From: Lutimaribacter pacificus
GTDB taxonomy: Bacteria; Pseudomonadota; Alphaproteobacteria; Rhodobacterales; Rhodobacteraceae
Length of the DNA: 64,000 bases
NCBI RefSeq assembly: GCF_900142185.1
Contig: NZ_FQZZ01000012.1
Location: 1 to 64,000, forward strand
Direction of reading: 5' to 3'
Shown: positions 20,076 through 30,370 of the stretch, piece after piece
Numbering within the stretch: position 1 is the stretch's first letter
Layout of the letters: each line of letters starts with the position of its first letter
Notes under the pieces: generated by a model
Told to the model about the DNA's origin: nothing
The model's input: only the letters and a program-made list of their open reading frames with translations
Databases searched by the model: none
Made by a program: the position numbers and the translations under genes

Positions 20076-20315
20076 TCAATGCGGCCGAGCCAGCCGCTTG
20101 GGCGCCGGCGCAGGCAGGAAGGGCAACAGCTCCTCTTGCGAAATCGCGCCGGTCGCGATCTCTTCCAAGGCAAGCTCTTCCGTGGCTTGCCGTTCAGGTT
20201 CGACCCGCGGTTCTGCCCCGGCCTTCAGCGCCCGGCTGCGGGCGCTCGCGGCGAGGACCAGCGCGAAGCGATCGGGCACTGCCTGCTGGGCATCGATTGC
20301 AACAAAGGGATTCAT
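20076..20315 (-). CDS. RNA polymerase omega-like protein 2
   Basis: This 79-residue protein matches RpoZ along most of its length. VPDRFALVLAASARSRAL corresponds to the omega NRFELVL.AA.RAR segment, LALEEIATG to VALREIA.G, and ISQEELLPFL to the following helix. The length is close to housekeeping omega. ATG 20313-20315 overlaps the TGA of the NDUFS4-like gene (ATGA), so translation is coupled. This is the clearer of the two omega-like genes. Whether it replaces host omega in RNA polymerase during heat is unknown. Confidence 0.7.
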   Translation of the reverse strand: MNPFVAIDAQQAVPDRFALVLAASARSRALKAGAEPRVEPERQATEELALEEIATGAISQEELLPFLPAPAPKRLARPH

Positions 20316-21043
20316 GCCGCCCTCCCTTCCTTGACGGACGGATACATGCCGTCGGCGGCCACCGCCGCTTCAAGTGCCAACAGCGCCCGTTCAACCTCGG
20401 CAAGCTGCGATTCACGCTGGTTTTCCGGCATGCCTTCGGTGCTGGCGACATCCTGAAGATACTCCGTGTAGGCCCAGTTCATCAGGATAGAACGGCGAGC
20501 CTCCAACGACAGGCCGGCGTCCGAAGCAACCTCCATGGGAGAACGCCCATCATCACCGCCTTTCGGATCGCCCCGCCGTTTCGCGCCAGCCATCGCGTCG
20601 CGATAGGCTTGCCGCATCTCCGACAGCCCGAGCCGCGAGAGCGTGGCATCGGACCACAGCCCAGCCTGCCTATCCCGGACCCGGGCGGCACGGCGCTCAG
20701 CCTCGCCTGCCGGCAAATGCACCTCGTAAGCCACCCCTAGACGCTTTGCATGGCGAATAGCGGCTTCCAGCGTCGGAAAGCTCAAGTCGATCTGCTGGAT
20801 CGTGTCGTCGCCACCTGTCCAGCCCATCAAAGGCTCGAGCCAGGGACCGGTCCGGCGTGGAAAGCTCATCTTCCAGCCCTTCGTACGCGCTCGCCCCGAG
20901 GTCATCGCCGATCTCGACGGTTTCCAGATCCGGGCGACCGCATCGTCCGGCAGAGAAGAATTCCAATCTGGTCGCGAACCGGCTTGGCTCGGAATGGGTG
21001 AGGCATGTGATTGTGCTTTGAAATCTCCGCTGATCACGTTCAT
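20312..21043 (-). CDS. NDUFS4-like protein 2 with an extra C-terminal module
   Basis: This 243-residue protein has an NDUFS4-like domain over about residues 45-115 (WLEPLMGWTGGDD, IDLSFPTLEAAIRHAKRLG). It is fused to about 125 more residues. The last 60 of these (MEVASDAGLSLEARRSILMN through a segment with EGMPEN) resemble a small helical protein often seen near alphaproteobacterial stress genes. The neighbours are sHsp-D upstream and an omega-like gene overlapping downstream. The three NDUFS4-like proteins of the window share EPLMGWT but little outside that domain. Confidence 0.65.
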   Translation of the reverse strand: MNVISGDFKAQSHASPIPSQAGSRPDWNSSLPDDAVARIWKPSRSAMTSGRARTKGWKMSFPRRTGPWLEPLMGWTGGDDTIQQIDLSFPTLEAAIRHAKRLGVAYEVHLPAGEAERRAARVRDRQAGLWSDATLSRLGLSEMRQAYRDAMAGAKRRGDPKGGDDGRSPMEVASDAGLSLEARRSILMNWAYTEYLQDVASTEGMPENQRESQLAEVERALLALEAAVAADGMYPSVKEGRAA

Positions 21044-21123
21044 CTCTTAGCCTCCAGATTGCAGGAAGGGCGTCCGGCCGCCACCCGAGCGGCCGGAACG
21101 TCCCGTTCTGGGTCCAAGCTGGT

Positions 21124-21621
21124 TCAGGCCGCGACAGGTTCCGGCTCTGGAGCTGTCTCGAGCTGCCTGGTCTCAAGACCTTCGGTCGCCTCGGGAGACG
21201 CGATCTCGATCCGACGCGGTTTAAGTTCCTCGGGGACCTCGCGCTTGAGCTGGACGGTCAGGAGGCCGTTCGACAGCGTGGCCCCTTCGACCCGGACGTG
21301 ATCGGCCAGTTCGAACCGACGTTCAAACGACCGGCCGGCGATGCCACGATAGAGATAGCTGTCACCGCCGTCACCTTCGGGCGTCTCCTTACCGCCTGAC
21401 ACGATCAGCATGTTCTTGTCCTGGGTCAGGGTCAGATCGTCTTCGGCAAAGCCCGCCACCGCCATGTCGATGCGATAGTCGTCCTCGCCGGTCTTGACGA
21501 TGTCATAAGGCGGCCAGTTGTCGAGCGTCTCCACTCGACGGGCTGTCTCGAGCGCGTCGAGCATACGGTCGAAGCCAACGCTCGAACGGAACAGAGGTGC
21601 AAAATCAAGTGTCGTTGCCAT
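21124..21621 (-). CDS. hsp20: Small heat-shock protein D (IbpA-like)
   Basis: This 165-residue class A Hsp20 of the IbpA/HspA type starts MATTLDFAPLFRSSVGFDRM, has an alpha-crystallin domain (about 38-135) with the NGLLTVQLKREVPE motif, and an acidic tail. An ATG two codons earlier (21627) is only 2 nt from the GGAGG site, so the ATG at 21621 (8 nt away) is preferred. It is unlike the A, B and C proteins of the duplicated cassettes. It heads the operon with NDUFS4-like 2, omega-like 2 and SPW, behind a ROSE-like leader. Confidence 0.94.
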   Translation of the reverse strand: MATTLDFAPLFRSSVGFDRMLDALETARRVETLDNWPPYDIVKTGEDDYRIDMAVAGFAEDDLTLTQDKNMLIVSGGKETPEGDGGDSYLYRGIAGRSFERRFELADHVRVEGATLSNGLLTVQLKREVPEELKPRRIEIASPEATEGLETRQLETAPEPEPVAA

Positions 21622-21623
21622 AG

Positions 21624-21648
21624 CCATATCCTCCTTTGAGCAACATGG
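21624..21648 (-). promoter_or_regulatory. ROSE-type RNA thermometer hairpin of sHsp-D
   Basis: On the minus strand CCATGTTGCTC (21648-21638) folds onto GAGGATATGG (21633-21624) with an AAAG loop. The pairing leaves one bulged G in TTGCT opposite the GGAGG ribosome site, the hallmark U(U/C)GCU arrangement of ROSE elements upstream of alphaproteobacterial hsp20 genes. A second 7-bp stem, GACATCG/CGATGTC, lies about 20 nt upstream in the same leader. Heat would melt the 3' hairpin and free the ribosome site. Confidence 0.75.
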
Positions 21649-21722
21649 GTACAGACATCGGGAGCACCGCAGGAGCGATGTCCCGCTTCATGGCCGATCC
21701 CCATCTGGGCGATCTGCATAAA

Positions 21723-21753
21723 GTGATTTGGTACAGTACCTTACGATTTCAAG
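21723..21753 (-). promoter_or_regulatory. RpoH-type promoter of the sHsp-D operon
   Basis: On the minus strand CTTGAA (21753-21748) precedes CAAATCAC (21730-21723) by exactly 17 bases. Transcription starting near 21716 would give a leader of about 95 nt, the usual length of a ROSE leader. The -10 match is weak. Confidence 0.45.
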
Positions 21754-21834
21754 AGGATGCTCGGAAACTTTTTTTCTACGTACATCTCTCCTATATTTCT
21801 CTTGCTTCCTTGTGGCATTCGAAAGGAGGAGATC

Positions 21835-22059
21835 ATGACCGAAAACGACGTGAAAAGCATCCTGGGTCCCGGCACGGACCCCACGCTACTGTCTGATATT
21901 CTGCGCACCGGCGCCAACGCCTCCGAGCTTGCCCGTGCCAAGGCCTGGGTCGAGGCGGACGAGGCGCAGGTCGATGCCCATAGCCCCTTCCCATCGGGCC
22001 GCATCGCTCGGCTGGTCGAATTGCTCGAAGCCGATCAGGAAGAAGACGATCTGCTATAA
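21835..22059 (+). CDS. Small acidic protein, unknown
   Basis: This 74-residue, strongly acidic, helical protein starts MTENDVKSILGPGTD and ends with a run of Glu and Asp. An AAAGGAGG site precedes ATG 21835. It is divergent from sHsp-D, and a CCTATATT element at 21790-21797, close to the alphaproteobacterial RpoH -10, lies 38 bp upstream of the ATG with a poor -35. I recognise no family. A heat-induced role is inferred from position only. Confidence 0.6.
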   Translation: MTENDVKSILGPGTDPTLLSDILRTGANASELARAKAWVEADEAQVDAHSPFPSGRIARLVELLEADQEEDDLL

Positions 22060-22066
22060 CAGAAAT

Positions 22067-22096
22067 CGGGCTGGCATTCAGGACGATGCCAGCCCG
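22067..22096. terminator. Bidirectional terminator between convergent genes
   Basis: CGGGCTGGCAT (22067-22077) pairs perfectly with ATGCCAGCCCG (22086-22096) around an 8-nt loop. It lies between the ends of the small acidic gene and the convergent glycosidase gene, with short T/C-rich tracts on both sides. Confidence 0.75.
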
Positions 22097-22101
22097 TCTC
22101 T

Positions 22102-24306
22102 TCAGGTGGTCACGATCACCCGAACCGGCCCGTCGCGGCGCAGAACGTCGGCAACCACGTGAGTGCCGGACCGGCGCAGAGTCACATCGACAGTTCCACC
22201 ATCAAGGCGCAGATTGCGCAGGACCACCTCTCCCAGAAACTCCGGGAGGATCGGTTGCTCGAAGATCACCTGCCGCGCCTCGGCGTCGAAGCGCAGCCCG
22301 AGACAAGCCTGAAGCAGCAACAGCGGCGCTCCAGCCGCCCAGGCCTGCGGCGTACAGGCCACTGGGTAGAAGGTGGGACCTTGCGTCTCGCGGCGCGGGA
22401 AGCCGCAGAACAACTCCGGCAACCGTCGCAGATCGATATAGGTGGCGGCGGAGAAGATGCCCTCGAATATACGCGCGGCCTGTTCACGGAACCCGTAGCG
22501 CGCCAGCCCCGCCCCGATCAGCGCATTGTCATGGGGCCAGACCGAGCCGTTGTGATAGCTCATCGGATTGTACCGTGCCTGACCCGCGGCAATGGTCCGC
22601 ACTCCCCATCCGCAGAAAGACGACGGCCCCATCAGGGCTCCGACGACCGTTTCGGCGCGTTCCTCCGGGACGATCCCCGTCCAGAGCAGATGGCCCACGT
22701 TCGAGCTGCGCACCCGGCAGGACCGTTTGTCACCATCGAGGGCGAGCACATAGGTTCCAAGCTCATCGTCCCAGAACGCCGCGTCAAAACGGGACTTCAA
22801 TTCCGAGGCCTTTTGCGCCTGTTCCTCCGCGATCCCTTCATGACCGAGTTCCCTTGAGATCTCGGACGCAGCCAGCCGGGCAGCATAGACGTAGCCCTGC
22901 ACCTCGCAAAGCGCGATCGGCCCCTTGGCCAGCGTCCCATCGGCATGAAACACCGCATCATGACTGTCCTTCCACCCCTGGTTGGCGAGCCCCTTGTCGT
23001 TGCGCCGTCCATATTCCACGAAACCGTCGCCGTCCCGATCGCCATAGGTCTCGATCCAGTCGAGCGCCGCGCGGACATGCGGCCAGAGTGTTTCCAGCAC
23101 CTCCCGATTGCCGGTGCGTTCGAAATACGCCCCGGCGAGCATCACGAACAGCGGTGTCGAATCCACGCTGCCGTAATAGCGCCGGAACGGAACTTCGCCG
23201 GTTTCCGCCATTTCGCCATAACGCACTTCATGAAGGATCTTGCCTGGCTCGGCATCGGTATCCGGATCGAATTCCGTCGCCTGGTTGGCCGCAAGATGCA
23301 GCAAAACGCCCCGCGCGACCGCCGGGTCGAGCCAGAGCATTTCCCAGGCGGTGATCAGAGCATCGCGCCCGAACACGGTGCTGAACCAAGGCACGCCCGC
23401 ATAGGGATAGGGCCCCTCCTCCGTATCGGTCATGAGCATGTAGAGGTCCGAGACCGAACGGCGCATGGTCTCGTTGAATATCTCGTTGGAGCTTTGCACC
23501 GTGGCTGCGCGGGAAGAGGAACGTCTGAGTGCGCGGCGCGCGTCCCGCAACGAGCGGAAAAACAGGCGCGACGGAGGATCCTCGGCCCCATTCACGTCGC
23601 AGCCGATCTCGATAAAGAGCGAACGCGTTTCGCCGGGGGCGAGGCTCAGACGATAGACGGCTTTCCCCGGCTCAAGCTGCACAGGCGCAGGATCGAAACG
23701 CAGCGCGGTGCTACGTGGATTGTGGTCGAGCCCCCGGTACGACAAGAGCACGTGCGAGCCATCCACCTCCGGCAAGAGCGACGTTCCCCGGCGGGCCCGT
23801 ACCCGGCCACGGACCTCAAAAATATCAGCAAAATCGGCCTCAAAGGCGATTTCCAAGGTAATCTCATGTGGGGCCTCGTCGAAATTGCGTACCGCCAGCC
23901 GCTCATAACAGGTGCCTTGCCAAAGAAACCGCGTCCGGCGCATGTGGATGCGATCATGCGCAATCAGACAGCGACCGGTTTCGTCATAAAGATCGGGATT
24001 CGTCAGATCGCAGGTCAGCGTGGCGTTATCGTCGCGCAATGTGGACGAGAGCAGCATGGGCCGCTCTCCCCCGATGGTCAGATAGTAATGCGAGAGATAC
24101 CTGGTGTCGCGATGGAACAGGCCCTCGGGGCTGCCCGGCCCCGAAAGCACATCGCCATTGTGATCGAACACGGCGAAGGTATCGCCGTGCTTCAGGGTTC
24201 GTGGCCGCCGCTCCTGCAAGGAGGCTGCCGCCGGGATGAAGAATTGCGCCGGCGGCGCGACCAGTTGCGACGCACGCAAGGCCGTCTGTTGCAGCGCCTC
24301 GGTCAT
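22102..24306 (-). CDS. Glycogen-debranching-type amylo-alpha-1,6-glucosidase
   Basis: This 734-residue protein has an N-terminal GDE_N-like beta domain (about 35-235, with HGDTFAVFDHNGD and LFHRDTRYLS) and a C-terminal alpha/alpha-toroid glycosidase domain (about 260-700, with AGVPWFSTVFGRDALITAWE and SVWPHDNALI). Such proteins hydrolyse or remodel alpha-glucans. AAGGAG 8 nt before 24306 decides the start; the frame is open further upstream but overlaps the glycosyltransferase. It is the last gene of the ftsH-clpK run, 17 bp behind the glycosyltransferase. Confidence 0.85.
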   Translation of the reverse strand: MTEALQQTALRASQLVAPPAQFFIPAAASLQERRPRTLKHGDTFAVFDHNGDVLSGPGSPEGLFHRDTRYLSHYYLTIGGERPMLLSSTLRDDNATLTCDLTNPDLYDETGRCLIAHDRIHMRRTRFLWQGTCYERLAVRNFDEAPHEITLEIAFEADFADIFEVRGRVRARRGTSLLPEVDGSHVLLSYRGLDHNPRSTALRFDPAPVQLEPGKAVYRLSLAPGETRSLFIEIGCDVNGAEDPPSRLFFRSLRDARRALRRSSSRAATVQSSNEIFNETMRRSVSDLYMLMTDTEEGPYPYAGVPWFSTVFGRDALITAWEMLWLDPAVARGVLLHLAANQATEFDPDTDAEPGKILHEVRYGEMAETGEVPFRRYYGSVDSTPLFVMLAGAYFERTGNREVLETLWPHVRAALDWIETYGDRDGDGFVEYGRRNDKGLANQGWKDSHDAVFHADGTLAKGPIALCEVQGYVYAARLAASEISRELGHEGIAEEQAQKASELKSRFDAAFWDDELGTYVLALDGDKRSCRVRSSNVGHLLWTGIVPEERAETVVGALMGPSSFCGWGVRTIAAGQARYNPMSYHNGSVWPHDNALIGAGLARYGFREQAARIFEGIFSAATYIDLRRLPELFCGFPRRETQGPTFYPVACTPQAWAAGAPLLLLQACLGLRFDAEARQVIFEQPILPEFLGEVVLRNLRLDGGTVDVTLRRSGTHVVADVLRRDGPVRVIVTT

Positions 24307-24323
24307 CCTACACTCCTTCGCAC

Positions 24324-25424
24324 TCATTCCGCCGCATGCAGTACCCGGGCTCCGTGGCCGCCGAGCATATGCGGGAGCGGCATCGTAACAGCCTCGACGC
24401 CCGGCAGCCCGCGATAGATTTCGACATAGTCGCGCGCCATGCGATCTGCGGTGAAGCGTTCTTCGAACGTCTCGCGCACGATTCCTCTGCTGATACGGTC
24501 CAGCTTGCTGACGGCCGCGACAGCGTCCTCCAGCGAGTGCACGACATAGCCGGTCAGCCCTGGCTCCACGATCTCGGGCACTGAGCCATTCGCCCATGCG
24601 ATTACAGGCGTGCCGCAGGCCATGGCCTCGATCATCACCAAGCCGAAAGGTTCGGGCCAGTCGACCGGGAAGAGCAGCGCCCGCGCGTTCCCGAGAAATT
24701 CGGCCTTTTGCTTCTCGTTGATCTCTCCGATGAACTCGACATTGTCGTGGGCGTCGACCATAGGCGCGATGATCTCTTCCCAATACTTGCGATCCGCATC
24801 GCCTATCTTGGCAGCGATTTTCAGTGGCATCCCCGCCCGCGCCGCAATTTCGATGGCGCGGTCCGGGCGTTTCTCCGGCGAAATCCGTCCGAGGAAAGCA
24901 AGATAGTCGCCGTTCGGGCGTTCGGTGAAGGGCAGCAGAGTCTTGGGAAGACCATGATAAACTGTTCCTGCCCAGTTCACGAAGGGCAGCGGACGGCGCT
25001 GGTCGTCCGAGATCGAAACAAGCGGATAGTTCGGGAAGGTCGCATAGAAGGGACGAAGATCAGGCCCGTCGAGCCGGCCGTGCATGGTCGTCACCATGCG
25101 ATCGGCGAATGCGCGCGCCATGGGATAGTGCAGGAAGTCGATGTGAAAATGCAGCACGTCGAATTCATCGGCCCGCAAGCGGACTTCCTCCAGCATGGCG
25201 ACATGCCAAGGCAGCGAGTTCTTCACGTTCGGATCGAGCCGGAGCGCTTCCTTGCTGCACGGGACCAGGTGGGCCTTGGTCCGGCTGTCGCCGCTGGCGA
25301 ACAGCGTGACTTCATGGCCCTGCCTGACCAGTTCTTCGGTGAGATAGGAGACGATCCTTTCTGTTCCCCCATAGAGACGCGGCGGGCAACTTTCTTCCAG
25401 CGGTGCGATCTGTGCGATCTTCAT
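24324..25424 (-). CDS. GT4 family glycosyltransferase
   Basis: This 366-residue GT-B glycosyltransferase has the N-terminal pattern MKIAQIAPLEESCPP, the GGTERIV loop, and a C-terminal donor-binding domain with FPVDWPEPFGLVMIEAMACG carrying the EX7E-type motif. An AGAGGAGG site precedes ATG 25424. It is paired with the debranching-type glycosidase 17 bp downstream, so both probably act on one alpha-glucan or compatible-solute pathway. The acceptor is unknown. Confidence 0.87.
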   Translation of the reverse strand: MKIAQIAPLEESCPPRLYGGTERIVSYLTEELVRQGHEVTLFASGDSRTKAHLVPCSKEALRLDPNVKNSLPWHVAMLEEVRLRADEFDVLHFHIDFLHYPMARAFADRMVTTMHGRLDGPDLRPFYATFPNYPLVSISDDQRRPLPFVNWAGTVYHGLPKTLLPFTERPNGDYLAFLGRISPEKRPDRAIEIAARAGMPLKIAAKIGDADRKYWEEIIAPMVDAHDNVEFIGEINEKQKAEFLGNARALLFPVDWPEPFGLVMIEAMACGTPVIAWANGSVPEIVEPGLTGYVVHSLEDAVAAVSKLDRISRGIVRETFEERFTADRMARDYVEIYRGLPGVEAVTMPLPHMLGGHGARVLHAAE

Positions 25425-25748
25425 CAGCAAAACCTCCTCTTCTGAGCGAAGCCTCAACAATGGATGCGAGAAGGTCGTCTACGATCACCCCGCCTGGGCA
25501 TGACCGCCGGATGTGGCATCTCGAATTCGGACAGTCGTGATACAAGATCACTGCCATCCGCCGGACCATGGTTCCGGAACCCGAGATGGCCTTGCCCGGC
25601 AAAACCTCCTGCGCAAAACAGCGATGTCAGATAGCAGGGAACCCCTGCGAAAAGTTCAGTTAGAAATCGACTTTGGAGTTTCAACCCCCTCCGGCGCGCA
25701 AAAAATATGACCTGAAACAGGCAGGTGCTGAGTGTGCGTTGGTCGCAT
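25425..25748. other. Intergenic stretch between kefB-like and glycosyltransferase genes
   Basis: 324 bp in which I see no gene on either strand. It could hold an internal promoter for the glycosyltransferase/glycosidase pair. GTTGAA at about 25682-25677 on the minus strand is the nearest thing to a heat-shock -35, without a convincing -10. Confidence 0.4.
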
Positions 25749-26894
25749 TCACGCTGCGCGACGAACCACAACCGCTCCAATCAGCATGCTCAGCCCCAAC
25801 GCGAGGAACAAAGGGTCGGCGATCTTGGCTTGCAACAGGCCGGAGGCAGTCGTGACAGAGATGAGCATCAAGCTGAATTCGCCGCCATGGGCCAGGATTG
25901 CGCCGGCGCGAAGCGCAGTCTCGAGCTGTTCTCCGAACATGCGGGTCAGGGCAACAACAAGCGCGAGTTTCACCACCATGAGCACAAAAAGCCATGCCAA
26001 CACACTTGGCCATGTCGACCAAACCGCATCTATATGGAGTTGAGCTCCGATACCGATGAAGAACACCCCAACGAACAAATCCCGGAACGGCCTGATTTCC
26101 CGTTCAACGAATTGGCGGGCGTCGCCCTCGGCGATCATCATGCCGGCAGCGAATGCACCGAGCGCCGGCGAAAGACCCGCAACCTGCGCAATAATGGCCG
26201 CGAGCAAGGCAACGGTCAGGGCCAGAAGCTGTGCGAGTTCAGCCTCGCCCTGGGTTGCGACCCATCCGGCAAGCCGCTGAAGCATTGACCGGGCGATGAA
26301 GAGCGACCCGACGAGCACGCCCATGCCCCCGACCATCTTCAGGACGTCGTGCGCGCTTTCCACGACTCCTGCCGCGGCGATGACATCGTGAAAGGCCAGA
26401 AAGCCGACGGCCGCCAGATCCTGAAACAGCAGAACAGCGATCGCGACCCGTCCCTGAGGCGTTCCGAGCGCATCGCCGCCCGCCAGGACCTTGAGGCAAA
26501 GCGCGGTCGATGACATCGCGACCGCGCCAGCGATCAGGACCGCCGCCGCCGGCGCGATCTCGGTAAAGACGAGCAGCCCTACGGTGACCGACCCTCCGGT
26601 TACGAGCACCTGTGTCAGACCGAGTCCGAAGATCAGCCGCCGGAGCGACACGAGCTTGTCGAGGGAGAATTCCAGACCAAGCGCGAAGAGAAGCAGGATC
26701 ACCCCGACCTCACCGATAAGCGTCAGTGTGGCACCCTCGGCGATGAGCCCCAGACCGGACGGCCCGATCACAATGCCGGACAGCAGGAAACCGACCAGTG
26801 CGGGGATGCCAAGCCGTGCGCAGATCGCGACATGGCAGAAAGCCATCATGGCGAGCAACGCGGCGGCCTCCAACAGCCCCTGGTCGGCGTGCAT
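25749..26894 (-). CDS. kefB: KefB-type cation/proton antiporter, membrane domain only
   Basis: This 381-residue CPA2-family membrane protein has about 12 hydrophobic segments. It shows the conserved GPSGLGLI, LFALGLEFS and LLFQDLAAV regions and ends after the membrane domain, without the RCK (TrkA-N) regulatory domain of KefB/KefC. Its ATG at 26892-26894 overlaps the stop of the NDUFS4-like gene upstream (TGATG). KefB homologues are standard members of transmissible heat-resistance loci in Gammaproteobacteria. Potassium or proton control under heat is inferred. Confidence 0.87.
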   Translation of the reverse strand: MHADQGLLEAAALLAMMAFCHVAICARLGIPALVGFLLSGIVIGPSGLGLIAEGATLTLIGEVGVILLLFALGLEFSLDKLVSLRRLIFGLGLTQVLVTGGSVTVGLLVFTEIAPAAAVLIAGAVAMSSTALCLKVLAGGDALGTPQGRVAIAVLLFQDLAAVGFLAFHDVIAAAGVVESAHDVLKMVGGMGVLVGSLFIARSMLQRLAGWVATQGEAELAQLLALTVALLAAIIAQVAGLSPALGAFAAGMMIAEGDARQFVEREIRPFRDLFVGVFFIGIGAQLHIDAVWSTWPSVLAWLFVLMVVKLALVVALTRMFGEQLETALRAGAILAHGGEFSLMLISVTTASGLLQAKIADPLFLALGLSMLIGAVVVRRAA

Positions 26895-27478
26895 CAACGT
26901 CGCCCGCTTCCATAGACAGTCGCCCCGATCCACGCCGGTGGGTCGGACGCGGGGAAGGACTCAGCACTCGCTTCACAGACCGGGTCTGCAGCCGTCGCGA
27001 GTTCCGCTGAGAGATCACGAACGCTGGCCGCGTCGATGCCTCGGTGAAGCCGGTGCCGGGAACTCGGTCGGTGGCCGGTCTCGATGCGGTGGGCGCCAGG
27101 AGCATCGGCTCCCTTGCTGGTTGGCACTGTCTCCCACCACAAGCGGCGCGGTGGCACGGATCGACGTTTGTCCGGCTCGTGGCGCACGATATACTGCCAG
27201 TCGTTTCGTTCCGCGAAGGCGATGGCGCTGTCGAGATCAGGGAATGTCAGGCGGATCGGACGATAGGGATCTTCGGTTGCGGTCCAGCCCATAAGAGGCT
27301 CGATGACCGGCGCCCGGGCCGGCTCAAACTCGAGTATCCAATGCTGCCGCCTGATTGGAGCGGAGGTGTGGGACGAGCGAGCTGGCCTGTAGATCAACGC
27401 TGTCGGCACGTATGGAGATGTCAGGTCAGTTCCGGGGATCTTCGGTCGAAACGGGGGGCGGTTATGTCCTTTCATCAT
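26894..27478 (-). CDS. NDUFS4-like protein 3
   Basis: This 194-residue protein has an NDUFS4-like domain at about residues 45-105 (WILEFEPARAPVIEPLMGWT, LTFPDLDSAIAFAERNDW). The tail is long and ends with a DPVCEASAESFPASDPPAW segment. The SFPASDPP motif occurs by itself in small stress-associated proteins of many Proteobacteria, so this looks like a fusion. It lies 59 bp behind clpK and overlaps the kefB-like start by one base. Unlike copies 1 and 2 it has no omega-like partner. Confidence 0.65.
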   Translation of the reverse strand: MMKGHNRPPFRPKIPGTDLTSPYVPTALIYRPARSSHTSAPIRRQHWILEFEPARAPVIEPLMGWTATEDPYRPIRLTFPDLDSAIAFAERNDWQYIVRHEPDKRRSVPPRRLWWETVPTSKGADAPGAHRIETGHRPSSRHRLHRGIDAASVRDLSAELATAADPVCEASAESFPASDPPAWIGATVYGSGRR

Positions 27479-27537
27479 GATTTACCTCTCTTCGGATTGC
27501 GGCACCGGCGGCGTTACCGTCGCCGGTGCACGGGCCG

Positions 27538-30318
<2,781 letters not shown>

Positions 30319-30370
30319 TTTTCACCTCCGTCATGCTCCCAGCCGGAACGTCCGGACTGGGTCTCTGTGT

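Noticed and set aside
22086-23354. 422-codon plus-strand open frame
   Set aside because: Arg/Pro-rich shadow of the glycosidase gene on the other strand.
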